Part shown: piece after piece, positions 6,349-13,476 of the stretch
Layout: each line of letters starts with the position of its first letter
How positions within the stretch are numbered: the stretch's first letter is position 1
From: JABMRP01 sp964444795
GTDB taxonomy: Bacteria; Planctomycetota; Planctomycetia; Pirellulales; Thermoguttaceae
Assembly (NCBI GenBank): GCA_964444795.1
Contig: CAYUIQ010000237.1
Coordinates: forward strand, 1 to 13,476
Direction of reading: 5' to 3'
Length of the DNA stretch: 13,476 nt
Program-made: the position numbers and the translations under genes
The notes under the pieces: generated by a model
What the model was told of the DNA's origin: nothing
Seen by the model: the letters and a program-made list of their open reading frames with translations, nothing else
Databases searched by the model: none

Positions 6349-7599
6349 ATGTCTCTGCGTTTCTCGCTCGATTCGGCTTGGCTGGCAAAATCATTCTCAT
6401 TCTTGGCGGGCGGTTGTGTCGCTCTGGCGCTGGCGGCCTGTTTGCCCGTGGCCGCACAGGGGCAAGAGGAGGCCGTGGCATCGGCCACTCCGTCGACAAG
6501 TTCCCCATCGGTTGCCACCCGTGAGGATCCGCGGGTGGCCACTTTGCTGCCGCGTCCGGCCGCCACCGATCCCTCGACTCGCGCCGCTTTGTACATGGCC
6601 TTGGGGCAGCAGGTCGACGCGCTGGAGAAACGAGGCAACCTTCTCAAGACGGTGGCCCGGCTGATTTGCCCCACGGTGGTTCACATCGAATCCGACACGT
6701 CCCGCCGCTCGACGACCTCCCGCGGAGGCACTCGCCAGATCGAGGAAGCCGGCTCGGGGGTGATCATCCAGTGGAAGGGGCAATTCTACGTATTGACCAA
6801 CGGGCACGTCATTCGAAACGCCGTCAACGAGAGTGTGCGCATTCATTTGGCCGATGGACGCGTCATTCAGCCCGACCGGCGATGGATTGACCCGGCCATC
6901 GACGCCGCGGTGATGCGCGTTTCGGCAACCGATCTGGTGGCCGCTCCGCTGGGTAACAGCGACAAGATGGAGATCGGCGACTTCGTCCTGGCCGTGGGAA
7001 GCCCGTTTGGGTTGAGCCATTCGGTGACCTATGGAATCATTAGCGCCAAAGGCCGCCGCGACCTCGAACTGGGGAATTCAGAGGTCCGGTTTCAGGATTT
7101 TCTGCAAACCGACGCCGCGATCAACCCGGGCAATAGCGGTGGTCCGCTGATCAATCTGCGCGGCGAAGTGATTGGCATCAACACGGCGATTGCCAGCAAT
7201 TCGGGCGGAAACGAGGGCATCGGTTTCACGATCCCCATCAACATGTTTTTCCGCGCGGCGCGACAATTGATCGAGGAGGGAGCCGTCAGCCGGGCCTTTC
7301 TGGGTGTGGTACTCGACTCGAAATATGGGCCGTCCCGGGCCGCCGAGGCTGGTCTCTCACGCCCGGTCGGAGCGCGGATTTCGCAAGTCACCCCCGATTC
7401 GCCCGCCCACGCCGCCGACCTCCACGTCGGCGACATCATCTTGCAGTTCGACAACGTCCAGGTCGAGGACGACAATCATCTGGTCAACCTCGTCAGCATG
7501 ACGGATATCGGCCACGAAGTGTCGCTGAAGATCGTCCGCGACCGGCTGCCGGTCACCGTTCGCGTGGCCGTCGGAGATCGCAAGAAGTTCAACCAATAG
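6349..7599 (+). CDS. HtrA/Deg-type trypsin-like serine protease with one PDZ domain
   Basis: The 416-residue product is an exported protease of the HtrA/DegP family, which degrades or refolds damaged envelope proteins. The N-terminus has a hydrophobic segment (about 13-36). LAAC at 28-31 resembles a lipobox and VAAQ at 34-37 resembles a signal peptidase I site, so it may be a lipoprotein or a released protein. The trypsin-like domain (about 100-310) carries the triad H153 (TNGHVI), D185 (IDAAVM) and S263 (PGNSGGPL). A single PDZ domain follows (about 315-408), so it has the DegS-like layout rather than the two-PDZ DegP layout. Residues 40-80 are low-complexity and Ser/Thr/Pro-rich, probably a linker. 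The frame is open from 6262, but ATG 6349 has TGAGGAG 7 nt upstream and gives a proper signal sequence. The gene ends 43 nt from the convergent nucleoside hydrolase gene. Confidence 0.92.
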   Translation: MSLRFSLDSAWLAKSFSFLAGGCVALALAACLPVAAQGQEEAVASATPSTSSPSVATREDPRVATLLPRPAATDPSTRAALYMALGQQVDALEKRGNLLKTVARLICPTVVHIESDTSRRSTTSRGGTRQIEEAGSGVIIQWKGQFYVLTNGHVIRNAVNESVRIHLADGRVIQPDRRWIDPAIDAAVMRVSATDLVAAPLGNSDKMEIGDFVLAVGSPFGLSHSVTYGIISAKGRRDLELGNSEVRFQDFLQTDAAINPGNSGGPLINLRGEVIGINTAIASNSGGNEGIGFTIPINMFFRAARQLIEEGAVSRAFLGVVLDSKYGPSRAAEAGLSRPVGARISQVTPDSPAHAADLHVGDIILQFDNVQVEDDNHLVNLVSMTDIGHEVSLKIVRDRLPVTVRVAVGDRKKFNQ

Positions 7600-7642
7600 C
7601 CACCCGCAACCGGGCAGATGAATTCGCGACGGGTGCCGACGG

Positions 7643-8584
7643 TTATCCCCAGCGGCCAGCTCTTTCCAGGCCGCGCATGACTTGGGCCTTCACTCCCTTG
7701 ATGTCCACGCCCACGGCCACCTCCATGTTGTGCTGGAAGACGGGTACGCGGCGCCGGTCGAAGATGGTGGCTCCGGTGGTGAGTTCTCCCATGGTCTCCA
7801 CGTCGCCGACCATTTCCTCCGTGGTGAACAGTTCGCTGTCGGTGAGCGCCGCTAGCGCCACCGCATCGTGGATGTGAATTCCCTCGAGCCCGAACTCCTG
7901 GCGGTACGAGCGGAAGACGGGCGGGAGAATCGTTCGCAGGAACTTACCGGCCCGGGTCGACTCCGCGGGGAGTTCGTGGAACAGGTCGTAGGTCATCACC
8001 ACCTGGTTGGTCACGTCCAGCGGGACCAGGGTCTTGGTGCAGCGCGACCGGAAGACGGTTCGCGCCGACTGCGGATCGCAGTATATATTGAATTCGGCCG
8101 CCGCCGTGATGTTACCCGGTCCGCGGACTGCCCCCCCCATCATGACAACGCGCCCAACCAACGAGGGCAGTTCGGGATCGCGCTGGAATGCCCGGGCGAT
8201 GTTGGTCAGGGGTCCCAGGGCGAGGATGGTCACCGAGTCGGGATCGGAGCGAAGGACGTCAGAGATCACCTTTTCCGACGCTCGGCGGTGATGCAACTCG
8301 GCCACGGCGAAATTGGCCCCCCCCAGCCCGTCGGCCCCATGGACCCGTCGACCGTCGACCGGCAGGCCGTCGTCGGGCATCGAGGCGGCTCCAATCCGGG
8401 GCCAACGCGGCGGATCGAGCAACTCGATGATCGCCTGCACGTTGCGCGTCGCTTGCTCCGGCGAGACGTTTCCGCCAACCGCCGTGACCGCAACGACCTC
8501 CAGACGAGGGTCCGAAAGTGCCAGAGACAGGGCAATCGCATCGTCAATGCCCGGGTCAACGTCGAGGATTACCTTCCTGGCCAT
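7643..8584 (-). CDS. Inosine-uridine preferring nucleoside hydrolase family protein
   Basis: The 313-residue product matches the full length of ribonucleoside hydrolases, which cleave the N-glycosidic bond of nucleosides for base and ribose salvage in the cytoplasm. The N-terminal DVDPGIDDA (8-16) supplies the Ca2+ ligands D10 and D15 and the general-base region (D10/D14). N39 in VGGN, H83 in VHGADGLGG, N166 in EFNIYCDP and the HDAVAL motif (H239, D240) complete the expected active site. Substrate preference (purine, pyrimidine or non-specific) cannot be read from the sequence. GAGGGAT just upstream of ATG 8584 supports the start. An 8-C run (8131-8138, G on the coding strand) falls in its MMGGAV segment. 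It is transcribed alone, divergent from trpD and convergent with the protease gene. Confidence 0.92.
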   Translation of the reverse strand: MARKVILDVDPGIDDAIALSLALSDPRLEVVAVTAVGGNVSPEQATRNVQAIIELLDPPRWPRIGAASMPDDGLPVDGRRVHGADGLGGANFAVAELHHRRASEKVISDVLRSDPDSVTILALGPLTNIARAFQRDPELPSLVGRVVMMGGAVRGPGNITAAAEFNIYCDPQSARTVFRSRCTKTLVPLDVTNQVVMTYDLFHELPAESTRAGKFLRTILPPVFRSYRQEFGLEGIHIHDAVALAALTDSELFTTEEMVGDVETMGELTTGATIFDRRRVPVFQHNMEVAVGVDIKGVKAQVMRGLERAGRWG

Positions 8585-8667
8585 CTATCCCTCGTACTCT
8601 AAGTCATCGCGCGAATCGTCACATGAACCGGTGCATTGCGTAGCACGGGCCGTCAAAACATACCCCG

Positions 8668-8696
8668 ATTGTAGGAATCTCGACCCCGCCGGGCAA
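8668..8696 (-). promoter_or_regulatory. Sigma70-like promoter for the nucleoside hydrolase gene
   Basis: On the minus strand TTGCCC (8696-8691, 4 of 6 matches to TTGACA) is followed by exactly 17 nt and TACAAT (8673-8668, 5 of 6 matches to TATAAT). Transcription would begin near 8661, giving a leader of about 77 nt. Confidence 0.48.
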
Positions 8697-8775
8697 TACC
8701 GATGTCGCGCCAACGCACTCCCGCACGAAAAGCAGTACGGCCAGGCAACAGCTATCGCCGACAAGGACCGGCCGG

Positions 8776-8781
8776 TACAAT
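8776..8781 (+). promoter_or_regulatory. Possible -10 hexamer for the trpD-MFS unit
   Basis: TACAAT at 8776-8781 is a 5-of-6 match to the -10 consensus and lies about 40 nt before ATG 8823, with room for a leader of about 35 nt. No recognisable -35 is found 16-18 nt upstream, so the promoter may depend on an activator or another sigma factor. Confidence 0.33.
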
Positions 8782-8822
8782 GGGGCGGCAACAAGGTACG
8801 CCCCCTGCTGACGGAGATGTAG

Positions 8823-9833
8823 ATGATCGAAAACGCGATAAATCTAGTGCAGCGGGGAACCGACCTCTCCATGGAGCAGATGTCCGATGCCATCGCGGCG
8901 ATGATGAGCGGCCGGTGCGACGAGGACGAAATCGGGCGGTTCCTGCTCGCCTTACGCAACAAGGGGGAGGTCACCACCGAAGTGGCGGGTGCCGCCGCCG
9001 CCATGCGCGGCCGGATGACCCGCATCCGCAGCTCCCGATCCGGCCTGCTCGATACCTGTGGAACCGGGGGGGACGGGTCGTCGACCTTCAATATCAGCAC
9101 CGCCGCCGCATTGGTGGCCGCGGCCGCCGGCGTGCCGGTCGCCAAACACGGAAATCGGGGAATCACCAGTCGAAGCGGCTCGGCCGACGTGTTGGTCGCC
9201 CTGGGCGTCGATATCGAAGCCGATGTACCCCGGGTCGAGGCCTGTCTTGATGAGTTGGGAATCTGCTTCTGCTTCGCACCCCTGATGCATCAGGCGATGA
9301 AGCACGTGGCCGGAGTCCGAAAGAAGCTGGGCGTGCCGACCATCTTCAACATGCTCGGGCCGCTGGTCAATCCGGCGTCGGCCCCTTATCAACTGCTGGG
9401 CGTCGGCCGCGATGCGCTCCGCCCGCTGTTATCCGAAGCCCTGGCCATGCTGGGCGCTCGCCGCGTATTGGTGGTCCACGGCTCCGACGGCCTGGACGAG
9501 GTGACCCTGGGCGGACCGACCGAGGTGACTGAAGCGACCGAGGGCACCACGCGACAGTTCCAGTGGACACCCGAGGATTTCGGCCTGGAAGAAGTCGACA
9601 TGAAATCGCTTTCGGTCGAAGGTCCCGAGCAGAGCGCAGCGGTGATTCGCGACCTATTCGCGGGCAAGATTGGCCCTGCTCGCGACATCGTCGTGGCCAA
9701 CGCGGCCGCCGCCCTTTGGACCGCCGGTCGTGACGACGCGCTGGCCGAGTGTACCCGTCTGGCTACCGAAGTGATCGATAGCGGCGCGGTCGCCGAGCTT
9801 CTGGCCCGGCTGGTGGAGCAGACCAACACATGA
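8823..9833 (+). CDS. trpD: Anthranilate phosphoribosyltransferase (TrpD)
   Basis: The 336-residue product is the usual length for TrpD, which joins anthranilate to PRPP to form phosphoribosyl-anthranilate in tryptophan synthesis. The small helical N-terminal domain (about 1-70) carries the MMSGRCDEDEIGRFL pattern. PRPP-binding motifs follow: DTCGTGGDGSSTFN (77-90) and KHGNR (108-112). R166 in AGVRKKLG is the anthranilate-contacting region, GPLVNP is at 179-184, and the Mg2+-binding pair D225/E226 sits in SDGLDE. All key residues are present, so the enzyme should be active. CGGAG lies 6 nt before ATG 8823. It stands apart from other trp genes here. Its stop overlaps the start of an MFS transporter gene by 4 nt, implying coupled translation. 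Confidence 0.95.
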   Translation: MIENAINLVQRGTDLSMEQMSDAIAAMMSGRCDEDEIGRFLLALRNKGEVTTEVAGAAAAMRGRMTRIRSSRSGLLDTCGTGGDGSSTFNISTAAALVAAAAGVPVAKHGNRGITSRSGSADVLVALGVDIEADVPRVEACLDELGICFCFAPLMHQAMKHVAGVRKKLGVPTIFNMLGPLVNPASAPYQLLGVGRDALRPLLSEALAMLGARRVLVVHGSDGLDEVTLGGPTEVTEATEGTTRQFQWTPEDFGLEEVDMKSLSVEGPEQSAAVIRDLFAGKIGPARDIVVANAAAALWTAGRDDALAECTRLATEVIDSGAVAELLARLVEQTNT

Positions 9834-11095
9834 TGAAACCGGCAACCCTTCGGCTGGTGCTACTGATCTCCTGCTGCCATGCCCTGGTCCATGTCTACGA
9901 GCACTCGTTTGCCTGCGTCGAGCAACTGGTCGCCGACGACCCGGCCTTCGGCATCCGCTCCTCCGAGGACTCTTCGGAATCGCCGGATGACGCAGCCGTG
10001 GGGGACAACGGCGACGAGGCCAAGAGAATCACCGGGACGCTCGGCTCCGCGCTTCGGCTTCCCTTCGGGCTGTGTGCCTTGCTGGCCGGTTGGCTGGCCG
10101 ACCGTTACGGCGCCCGGCGGTTACTGCTGATCTATCTGGTCGGGTGCAGTGTGGCGGCGTGGGCGGCCTGCTTCTCGCCCGGCTTGGCCTTCTTGTACCT
10201 AGCCATGTTCACGCTGGGGATGTTTGCCAGCATCTATCACCCGGCCGGCGTGGGGTTGATCTCCCATTGCACGACGCCGGAGAACCGGCCCATGGCGCTG
10301 GGATACCACGGGATTTTCGGCTCCGCGGGCATTGCCGCCGGCCCCTTGCTGGCCGGGCTGGCCTTCAATGCGGGAGCCACCTGGCGCCAATACTACCTCG
10401 CCTTGACCATCCCCGGCATCCTCCTCGCCTTGCTGCTGCACCGGCGGCTCTCGCACCAACCGGAACTCACCCACGCGGTCGATCCCGACTCCCCGGCCAG
10501 CGACGGCGAGGACGACGCCCACTGGGTTTCCTTTTTCACGCTGCTCCTGTTGGCCAGTCTGTCCGGCTTTGTCTACGCGGCGATCCTCAACTTCCTGCCG
10601 CGGTATTTGGGCGGTTCGGGGCTGGTGTTGGGCGACATCCCGGACGCCGCCTTGCGAAACTATCTGACCAGCGCCGTATTGCTTCTGGGAATCATCGGGC
10701 AGTACACGGCCGGCCGGCTAGCCAGACCGAGCACGCTGGAGCCGCTGATGGCCGGCGCTTTCTTTGCCACCGTTCCGTGCGTATTGTGGATGGCCTTTGC
10801 CGAGGGCGCGGCGCGGATTTGGGCGGCGGCCCTGTTTGCCCCCGCCTTCTTCATGCACCAGCCGCTCTACAATAGCCTGGTGTCCAAGTACGTCCCCCGG
10901 CGACGGCGAAGCACGTGCTACGGCCTGAGCTTCACGCTCGGATTCGGCGTGGGCGCCCTCGGTCCCACGTTCGCCGGCTTCGCCGGAAGCAACCTGGTCA
11001 ATTTCGGCACCCTGGCAGCCATCCTTATGGTGGTCGCCGTCCTGGCACTCGTCCTCTGGCGATGGCACGGCCCGGAGCAACCCCCGGGCGATTGA
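9830..11095 (+). CDS. MFS transporter with an acidic loop between helices 1 and 2
   Basis: The 421-residue protein has about 12 hydrophobic segments and the MFS motif A in GWLADRYGARR (87-97). ASIYHPAGVGLISH (133-146), with a conserved-looking YHPAG turn in helix 4, recalls fosmidomycin-resistance-type (Fsr) exporters, but this is a weak resemblance and the substrate is unknown. Unusual is a hydrophilic, acidic stretch between helix 1 and the motif-A hairpin (about 31-66, rich in D, E and S), longer than the normal loop. A second hydrophilic stretch (about 206-230) is the usual central loop. Translation starts at ATG 9830 inside the trpD stop, or at the adjacent ATG 9833; both are in frame. 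The overlap suggests a shared transcript and perhaps matching roles, such as export of a pathway metabolite, which is inference. Confidence 0.85.
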   Translation: MMKPATLRLVLLISCCHALVHVYEHSFACVEQLVADDPAFGIRSSEDSSESPDDAAVGDNGDEAKRITGTLGSALRLPFGLCALLAGWLADRYGARRLLLIYLVGCSVAAWAACFSPGLAFLYLAMFTLGMFASIYHPAGVGLISHCTTPENRPMALGYHGIFGSAGIAAGPLLAGLAFNAGATWRQYYLALTIPGILLALLLHRRLSHQPELTHAVDPDSPASDGEDDAHWVSFFTLLLLASLSGFVYAAILNFLPRYLGGSGLVLGDIPDAALRNYLTSAVLLLGIIGQYTAGRLARPSTLEPLMAGAFFATVPCVLWMAFAEGAARIWAAALFAPAFFMHQPLYNSLVSKYVPRRRRSTCYGLSFTLGFGVGALGPTFAGFAGSNLVNFGTLAAILMVVAVLALVLWRWHGPEQPPGD

Positions 11096-11178
11096 ACCAC
11101 GTCGGGTGCCACTTCTTGGCAGTACAGAGAACTCGTTTAACGCCCAGCCGATAACAGCCTGCAAACGCCGCCAGCCCG

Positions 11179-13431
11179 TTACTTTCTGATCTCAACCGTC
11201 AGCGATTGCCTGGGGGCTGCCTTGAAACGATAGCCGATGTGATTGCGCCCCTGATCCTTCGTCGTGTAGCCGCTCGGCGCGCTGGCAACGGAACCTTCTT
11301 CCAGCCAGGGCTGGAGCCTTAGATTTGCCAGCGGATTGCCGCGTACCGAAATGGTCTTTTGCACCATATCGCCGCTCTGCTCGCGGCGGTACTGGACGAT
11401 CGGCCAGTGCATCTTGCCGTCGACCTTCATCGGCACGCGTAGCTCCATGGAACTCCATTGCTCGGGCATGTTGTCGCAAATGGTGAGCGTACTCTCGGGT
11501 ATCGAGTACTCGATCCCGGCCATGCCCTCGAGAATCAGCAAGATCTTCCCGGCGTTGAAATTCGAATACTGGTCACCCCAAGGCGCCGGTTCCTTGCTCC
11601 ACGCCTCCGGCGCGATGGGAATGTCCCAGTGCATGTTGTAGCCCTTGAGATGCGCCAAGGCGCAGACGTTGGCCATGCGGCCGACGTGGCGGTTGTACAT
11701 GCCGATGATCGCGTAGTAATTGGTGTCGGGCGTGGAAGTAAATACATCGCTTACATGTCGGAAGTCCTTGATCGCCACGGTCGAAAGCGGCACGGTCCAG
11801 AAGAACCCCTTGGCCGAATCGACGGCCCACTCCTGGGTCATCCGGTACGCCCAGTCTTCCGGGAAGTAACTGTTGCGCAAATAGGCGAAGCCGCTCCACC
11901 CCAGCGGGTCGCCGCCACCGAAGTAATTCGGCACACGACGCTGCCACGTATGCTTCAGCCACTGCTCGCGCCCGTCGCTGTGGACCACCTTCAGCCAGCG
12001 GTCGGGGTCTTCACGGTCGCCGGTAAGAACGGCCATCCGGCGCAGACATTCCGCGGCGTCGTAGTGGCAGCCCCAATGGCTATGCATGCCGCCGGCGAAG
12101 AGCACTTTGAAGTAGTCGTCGTAACAATCGTGGAGGAAATCGACGTCGCCCGTGTGCTGGTAGATCTTCCAGGCACCGATGACGTGTTCAGTCGTGGTCC
12201 CCCAGACGGGCGAAAACCACGCGATGCCCTTGTTGTCGGGCAGCGCCCCCATGCGGCGGGCGTAAGGCAGCAACGGTTTCCAATGGAGCACGTTGCCGTA
12301 GGCGTAGTAATCCTTGTCCGCCGTCCACGCGCCAACGGGGATCTGGAAGTTGGCGTCGTAGCGGTGCATACCGAGGAAATTGTTGACGGCCGTCTGGGTA
12401 TGAGGAACCATCTCCCAACCCTTTTGCACGTCGATGTAATACATCAGGTAGATCGCCCAGAGATAGTAATAGACTTCGACGACATCCTGATCCAAACAGC
12501 GAAAATAGGGGATCTGGTAATTCAGCAGGTCGTTCATCGTCTTGGTCTTGGCCGACAGGGCGGCCCGATAATCGGCCAGGACCGACTTGGTGCGAGCCAG
12601 TGCCTTGGCATATTCGTCGTCCATCGCCCAGGTGATCGCCACGCCGCGGCCGTCGCAGGGCACCTCGAAGGAGTATTGCCGACGGCGTTGGCTATCGGTG
12701 CTCGTCGAATAAGCGGAAAGCGGCGCCGACGAAGAGAGGGCCGTGCTCATCCCGTCGTAGATCAGCCGGCCCTCGACGGTCTCACCCTCGACCGGATGCG
12801 TGGTCACGGTCCCCCGCTCGGTGACGTGGACGGCGTTGTTTGCTCGGTCGAAGCGCACCGCGGCAGCGCGCTGGCGGCTCAGCTTCGGGATGACCAGACT
12901 ATGACCGTCAAAACGAAGCGTGATCGGCGCGTCGGAGGTGATGATCGAACAGGCCACGTCGCCCGCGGAGATGAACTTCTCCTCGCGGATCCTCACGGTG
13001 CCGACCTCGTACTTGCAGACCACCTTGTCGGGTCGCCACTGCATCGACGTGGGAACCGGATAGGGGTACTCCTTGCCTTGGAGGATCACGGTGCCGTAGG
13101 CGACCCGGGTTTGCGTGTAGAATTCCCAGCCACGAAAGTCGTGCCCGTATCCGCTACCCTTGTGCCGCGTCAAGCCGAAACCGCGTCCGCGAAGATCGTG
13201 GTGAAACGGGTGGGTTAGGCCAAGGGTCTCGTCCTCGTGATGCTTCCAGCAGTTGTACCGGCCGCCCACGTAGTAGACCAGGTTGCCGGCCAGGAAGGCG
13301 TGCTTGCGGCCCTGGATCTCCTGGCCGAGCATGGCACAGTAGTCGGTATAAGGAGGCCGCTGGGCATGAGCCCATGTGGGCAGGAAGGCGAGAAGGAGGG
13401 ATACGAGCGTTTTGGTGCGATTATTGCCCAT
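11179..13431 (-). CDS. Secreted GH63-like (alpha/alpha)6-barrel glycoside hydrolase family protein
   Basis: The 750-residue product starts with a signal peptide: a basic N-terminus, a hydrophobic core at about 8-18 and a likely cleavage after AHA (21-23). An N-terminal beta-rich domain (about 30-270) precedes a helical linker and a large domain rich in aromatic residues and helix repeats (about 300-645). Segments such as FSPVWGTTTEHVIGAWKIY (406-424) and FNAGKILLILEGMAGIEYS (625-643) look like the inner helices of a six-hairpin glycosidase barrel, as in GH63 and MGH1-type enzymes. A beta-rich tail closes the protein. I cannot assign catalytic Asp/Glu residues or the sugar substrate. AGGAAG about 9 nt before ATG 13431 supports the start. 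It stands alone, convergent with the MFS gene and 83 nt from it. Planctomycetes often secrete such enzymes to degrade algal or mucilage polysaccharides; that role here is inferred. Confidence 0.7.
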   Translation of the reverse strand: MGNNRTKTLVSLLLAFLPTWAHAQRPPYTDYCAMLGQEIQGRKHAFLAGNLVYYVGGRYNCWKHHEDETLGLTHPFHHDLRGRGFGLTRHKGSGYGHDFRGWEFYTQTRVAYGTVILQGKEYPYPVPTSMQWRPDKVVCKYEVGTVRIREEKFISAGDVACSIITSDAPITLRFDGHSLVIPKLSRQRAAAVRFDRANNAVHVTERGTVTTHPVEGETVEGRLIYDGMSTALSSSAPLSAYSTSTDSQRRRQYSFEVPCDGRGVAITWAMDDEYAKALARTKSVLADYRAALSAKTKTMNDLLNYQIPYFRCLDQDVVEVYYYLWAIYLMYYIDVQKGWEMVPHTQTAVNNFLGMHRYDANFQIPVGAWTADKDYYAYGNVLHWKPLLPYARRMGALPDNKGIAWFSPVWGTTTEHVIGAWKIYQHTGDVDFLHDCYDDYFKVLFAGGMHSHWGCHYDAAECLRRMAVLTGDREDPDRWLKVVHSDGREQWLKHTWQRRVPNYFGGGDPLGWSGFAYLRNSYFPEDWAYRMTQEWAVDSAKGFFWTVPLSTVAIKDFRHVSDVFTSTPDTNYYAIIGMYNRHVGRMANVCALAHLKGYNMHWDIPIAPEAWSKEPAPWGDQYSNFNAGKILLILEGMAGIEYSIPESTLTICDNMPEQWSSMELRVPMKVDGKMHWPIVQYRREQSGDMVQKTISVRGNPLANLRLQPWLEEGSVASAPSGYTTKDQGRNHIGYRFKAAPRQSLTVEIRK

Positions 13432-13452
13432 GACGGCATCTTCCTAATGTAC

Positions 13453-13472
13453 GATGGGCTTCCAAGCCCGTC
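13453..13472. repeat. Short inverted repeat upstream of the secreted hydrolase gene
   Basis: GATGGGCTT (13453-13461) and AAGCCCGTC (13464-13472) pair over 9 positions, one of them G-U in RNA, around a 2-nt centre; a realistic RNA loop would open the inner pairs. It lies about 22 nt upstream of ATG 13431 on the minus strand and may be an operator or leader stem, or the tail of a neighbour's terminator. The window ends too soon to tell. Confidence 0.4.
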
Positions 13473-13476
13473 GAGG

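Larger units (their letters stand above)
8585..8822. other. Divergent promoter region between nucleoside hydrolase and trpD genes
   Basis: These 238 bp hold no convincing gene. They contain a promoter candidate for each side, and both use a TACAAT -10 hexamer. No operator palindrome or known riboswitch was noticed; in particular I could not find a purine riboswitch signature or a trp leader peptide. Confidence 0.55.

Noticed and set aside
7601..7635. Possible bidirectional terminator between the protease and hydrolase genes (CACCCG and CGGGTG arms)
   Set aside because: The stem is only 6 bp around a 23-nt loop and no T run follows on either strand, so it does not meet the criteria for an intrinsic terminator.
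10072..10875. 267-codon plus-strand frame inside the MFS gene
   Set aside because: It lies in another frame of a clear 12-helix transporter gene and is Arg/Gly/Pro-rich, a typical GC-driven shadow.
11096..11178. Small inverted repeat TGCCA-CTTCT-TGGCA in the gap between convergent genes
   Set aside because: Five-bp arms are expected by chance at this frequency and there is no T run; no terminator can be claimed.
11458..13218. Plus-strand open frame of 586 codons opposite the secreted hydrolase gene
   Set aside because: It is an antisense shadow: composition is Val/Asp/Arg/His-heavy with no recognisable motif, whereas the minus-strand product has a signal peptide and family features.

Overview
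The window is GC-rich bacterial chromosome. Gene content points to Planctomycetota, most likely a Pirellulales-type organism. The pointers are a large FHA-domain protein with two C-terminal membrane segments, a C4 DksA-like protein, a long secreted alpha/alpha-barrel carbohydrate enzyme, and short, loosely packed transcription units. This placement is an inference from gene style; no rRNA or other marker is present. I saw no tRNA, rRNA, CRISPR array, transposase or phage gene.

Layout. Bases 1-208 carry no complete gene but hold a striking 35-bp-arm inverted repeat (98-176) inside shorter outer repeats, probably a non-autonomous palindromic element. Next come three co-directional genes: a sugar phosphate isomerase/epimerase-type TIM barrel (309-1322), an ABC-like AAA ATPase (1344-2504) and a small Toprim-like acidic-motif protein (2501-3073) whose start overlaps the ATPase stop by 4 nt. 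Facing them, and overlapping by 26 nt at the 3' ends, is the FHA/coiled-coil membrane protein (5066-3048). It contains a 39-residue repeat and a pentapeptide repeat visible at DNA level. A 562-bp divergent intergenic region leads to a DksA/TraR zinc-finger gene (5629-6078) and an HtrA/Deg-type serine protease (6349-7599). Convergent to the protease is an inosine-uridine-type nucleoside hydrolase (8584-7643). Divergent from that is a two-gene unit, trpD (8823-9833) and an MFS transporter (9830-11095), again joined by an ATGA overlap. The window ends with a secreted GH63-like (alpha/alpha)6-barrel protein on the minus strand (13431-11179).

How the genes may work together. Most units look like independent housekeeping or stress functions: DksA-like transcription control, envelope protein quality control, nucleoside salvage, a tryptophan-pathway step and polysaccharide use. 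The one tight module of unknown purpose is the ATPase plus Toprim-like pair. Its architecture resembles OLD and PARIS-type (AAA ATPase + Toprim effector) systems and it is the best candidate for an undescribed defence or DNA-maintenance system. The trpD-MFS coupling is a second, quieter association worth a look.

Regulation. Sigma70-like promoters can be proposed for several units from spacing and hexamers (TTGCCA-N17-GACAAT before the TIM barrel, TTGATT-N17-TAAACT before the protease, TTGCCC-N17-TACAAT before the hydrolase). They are sequence-only predictions.
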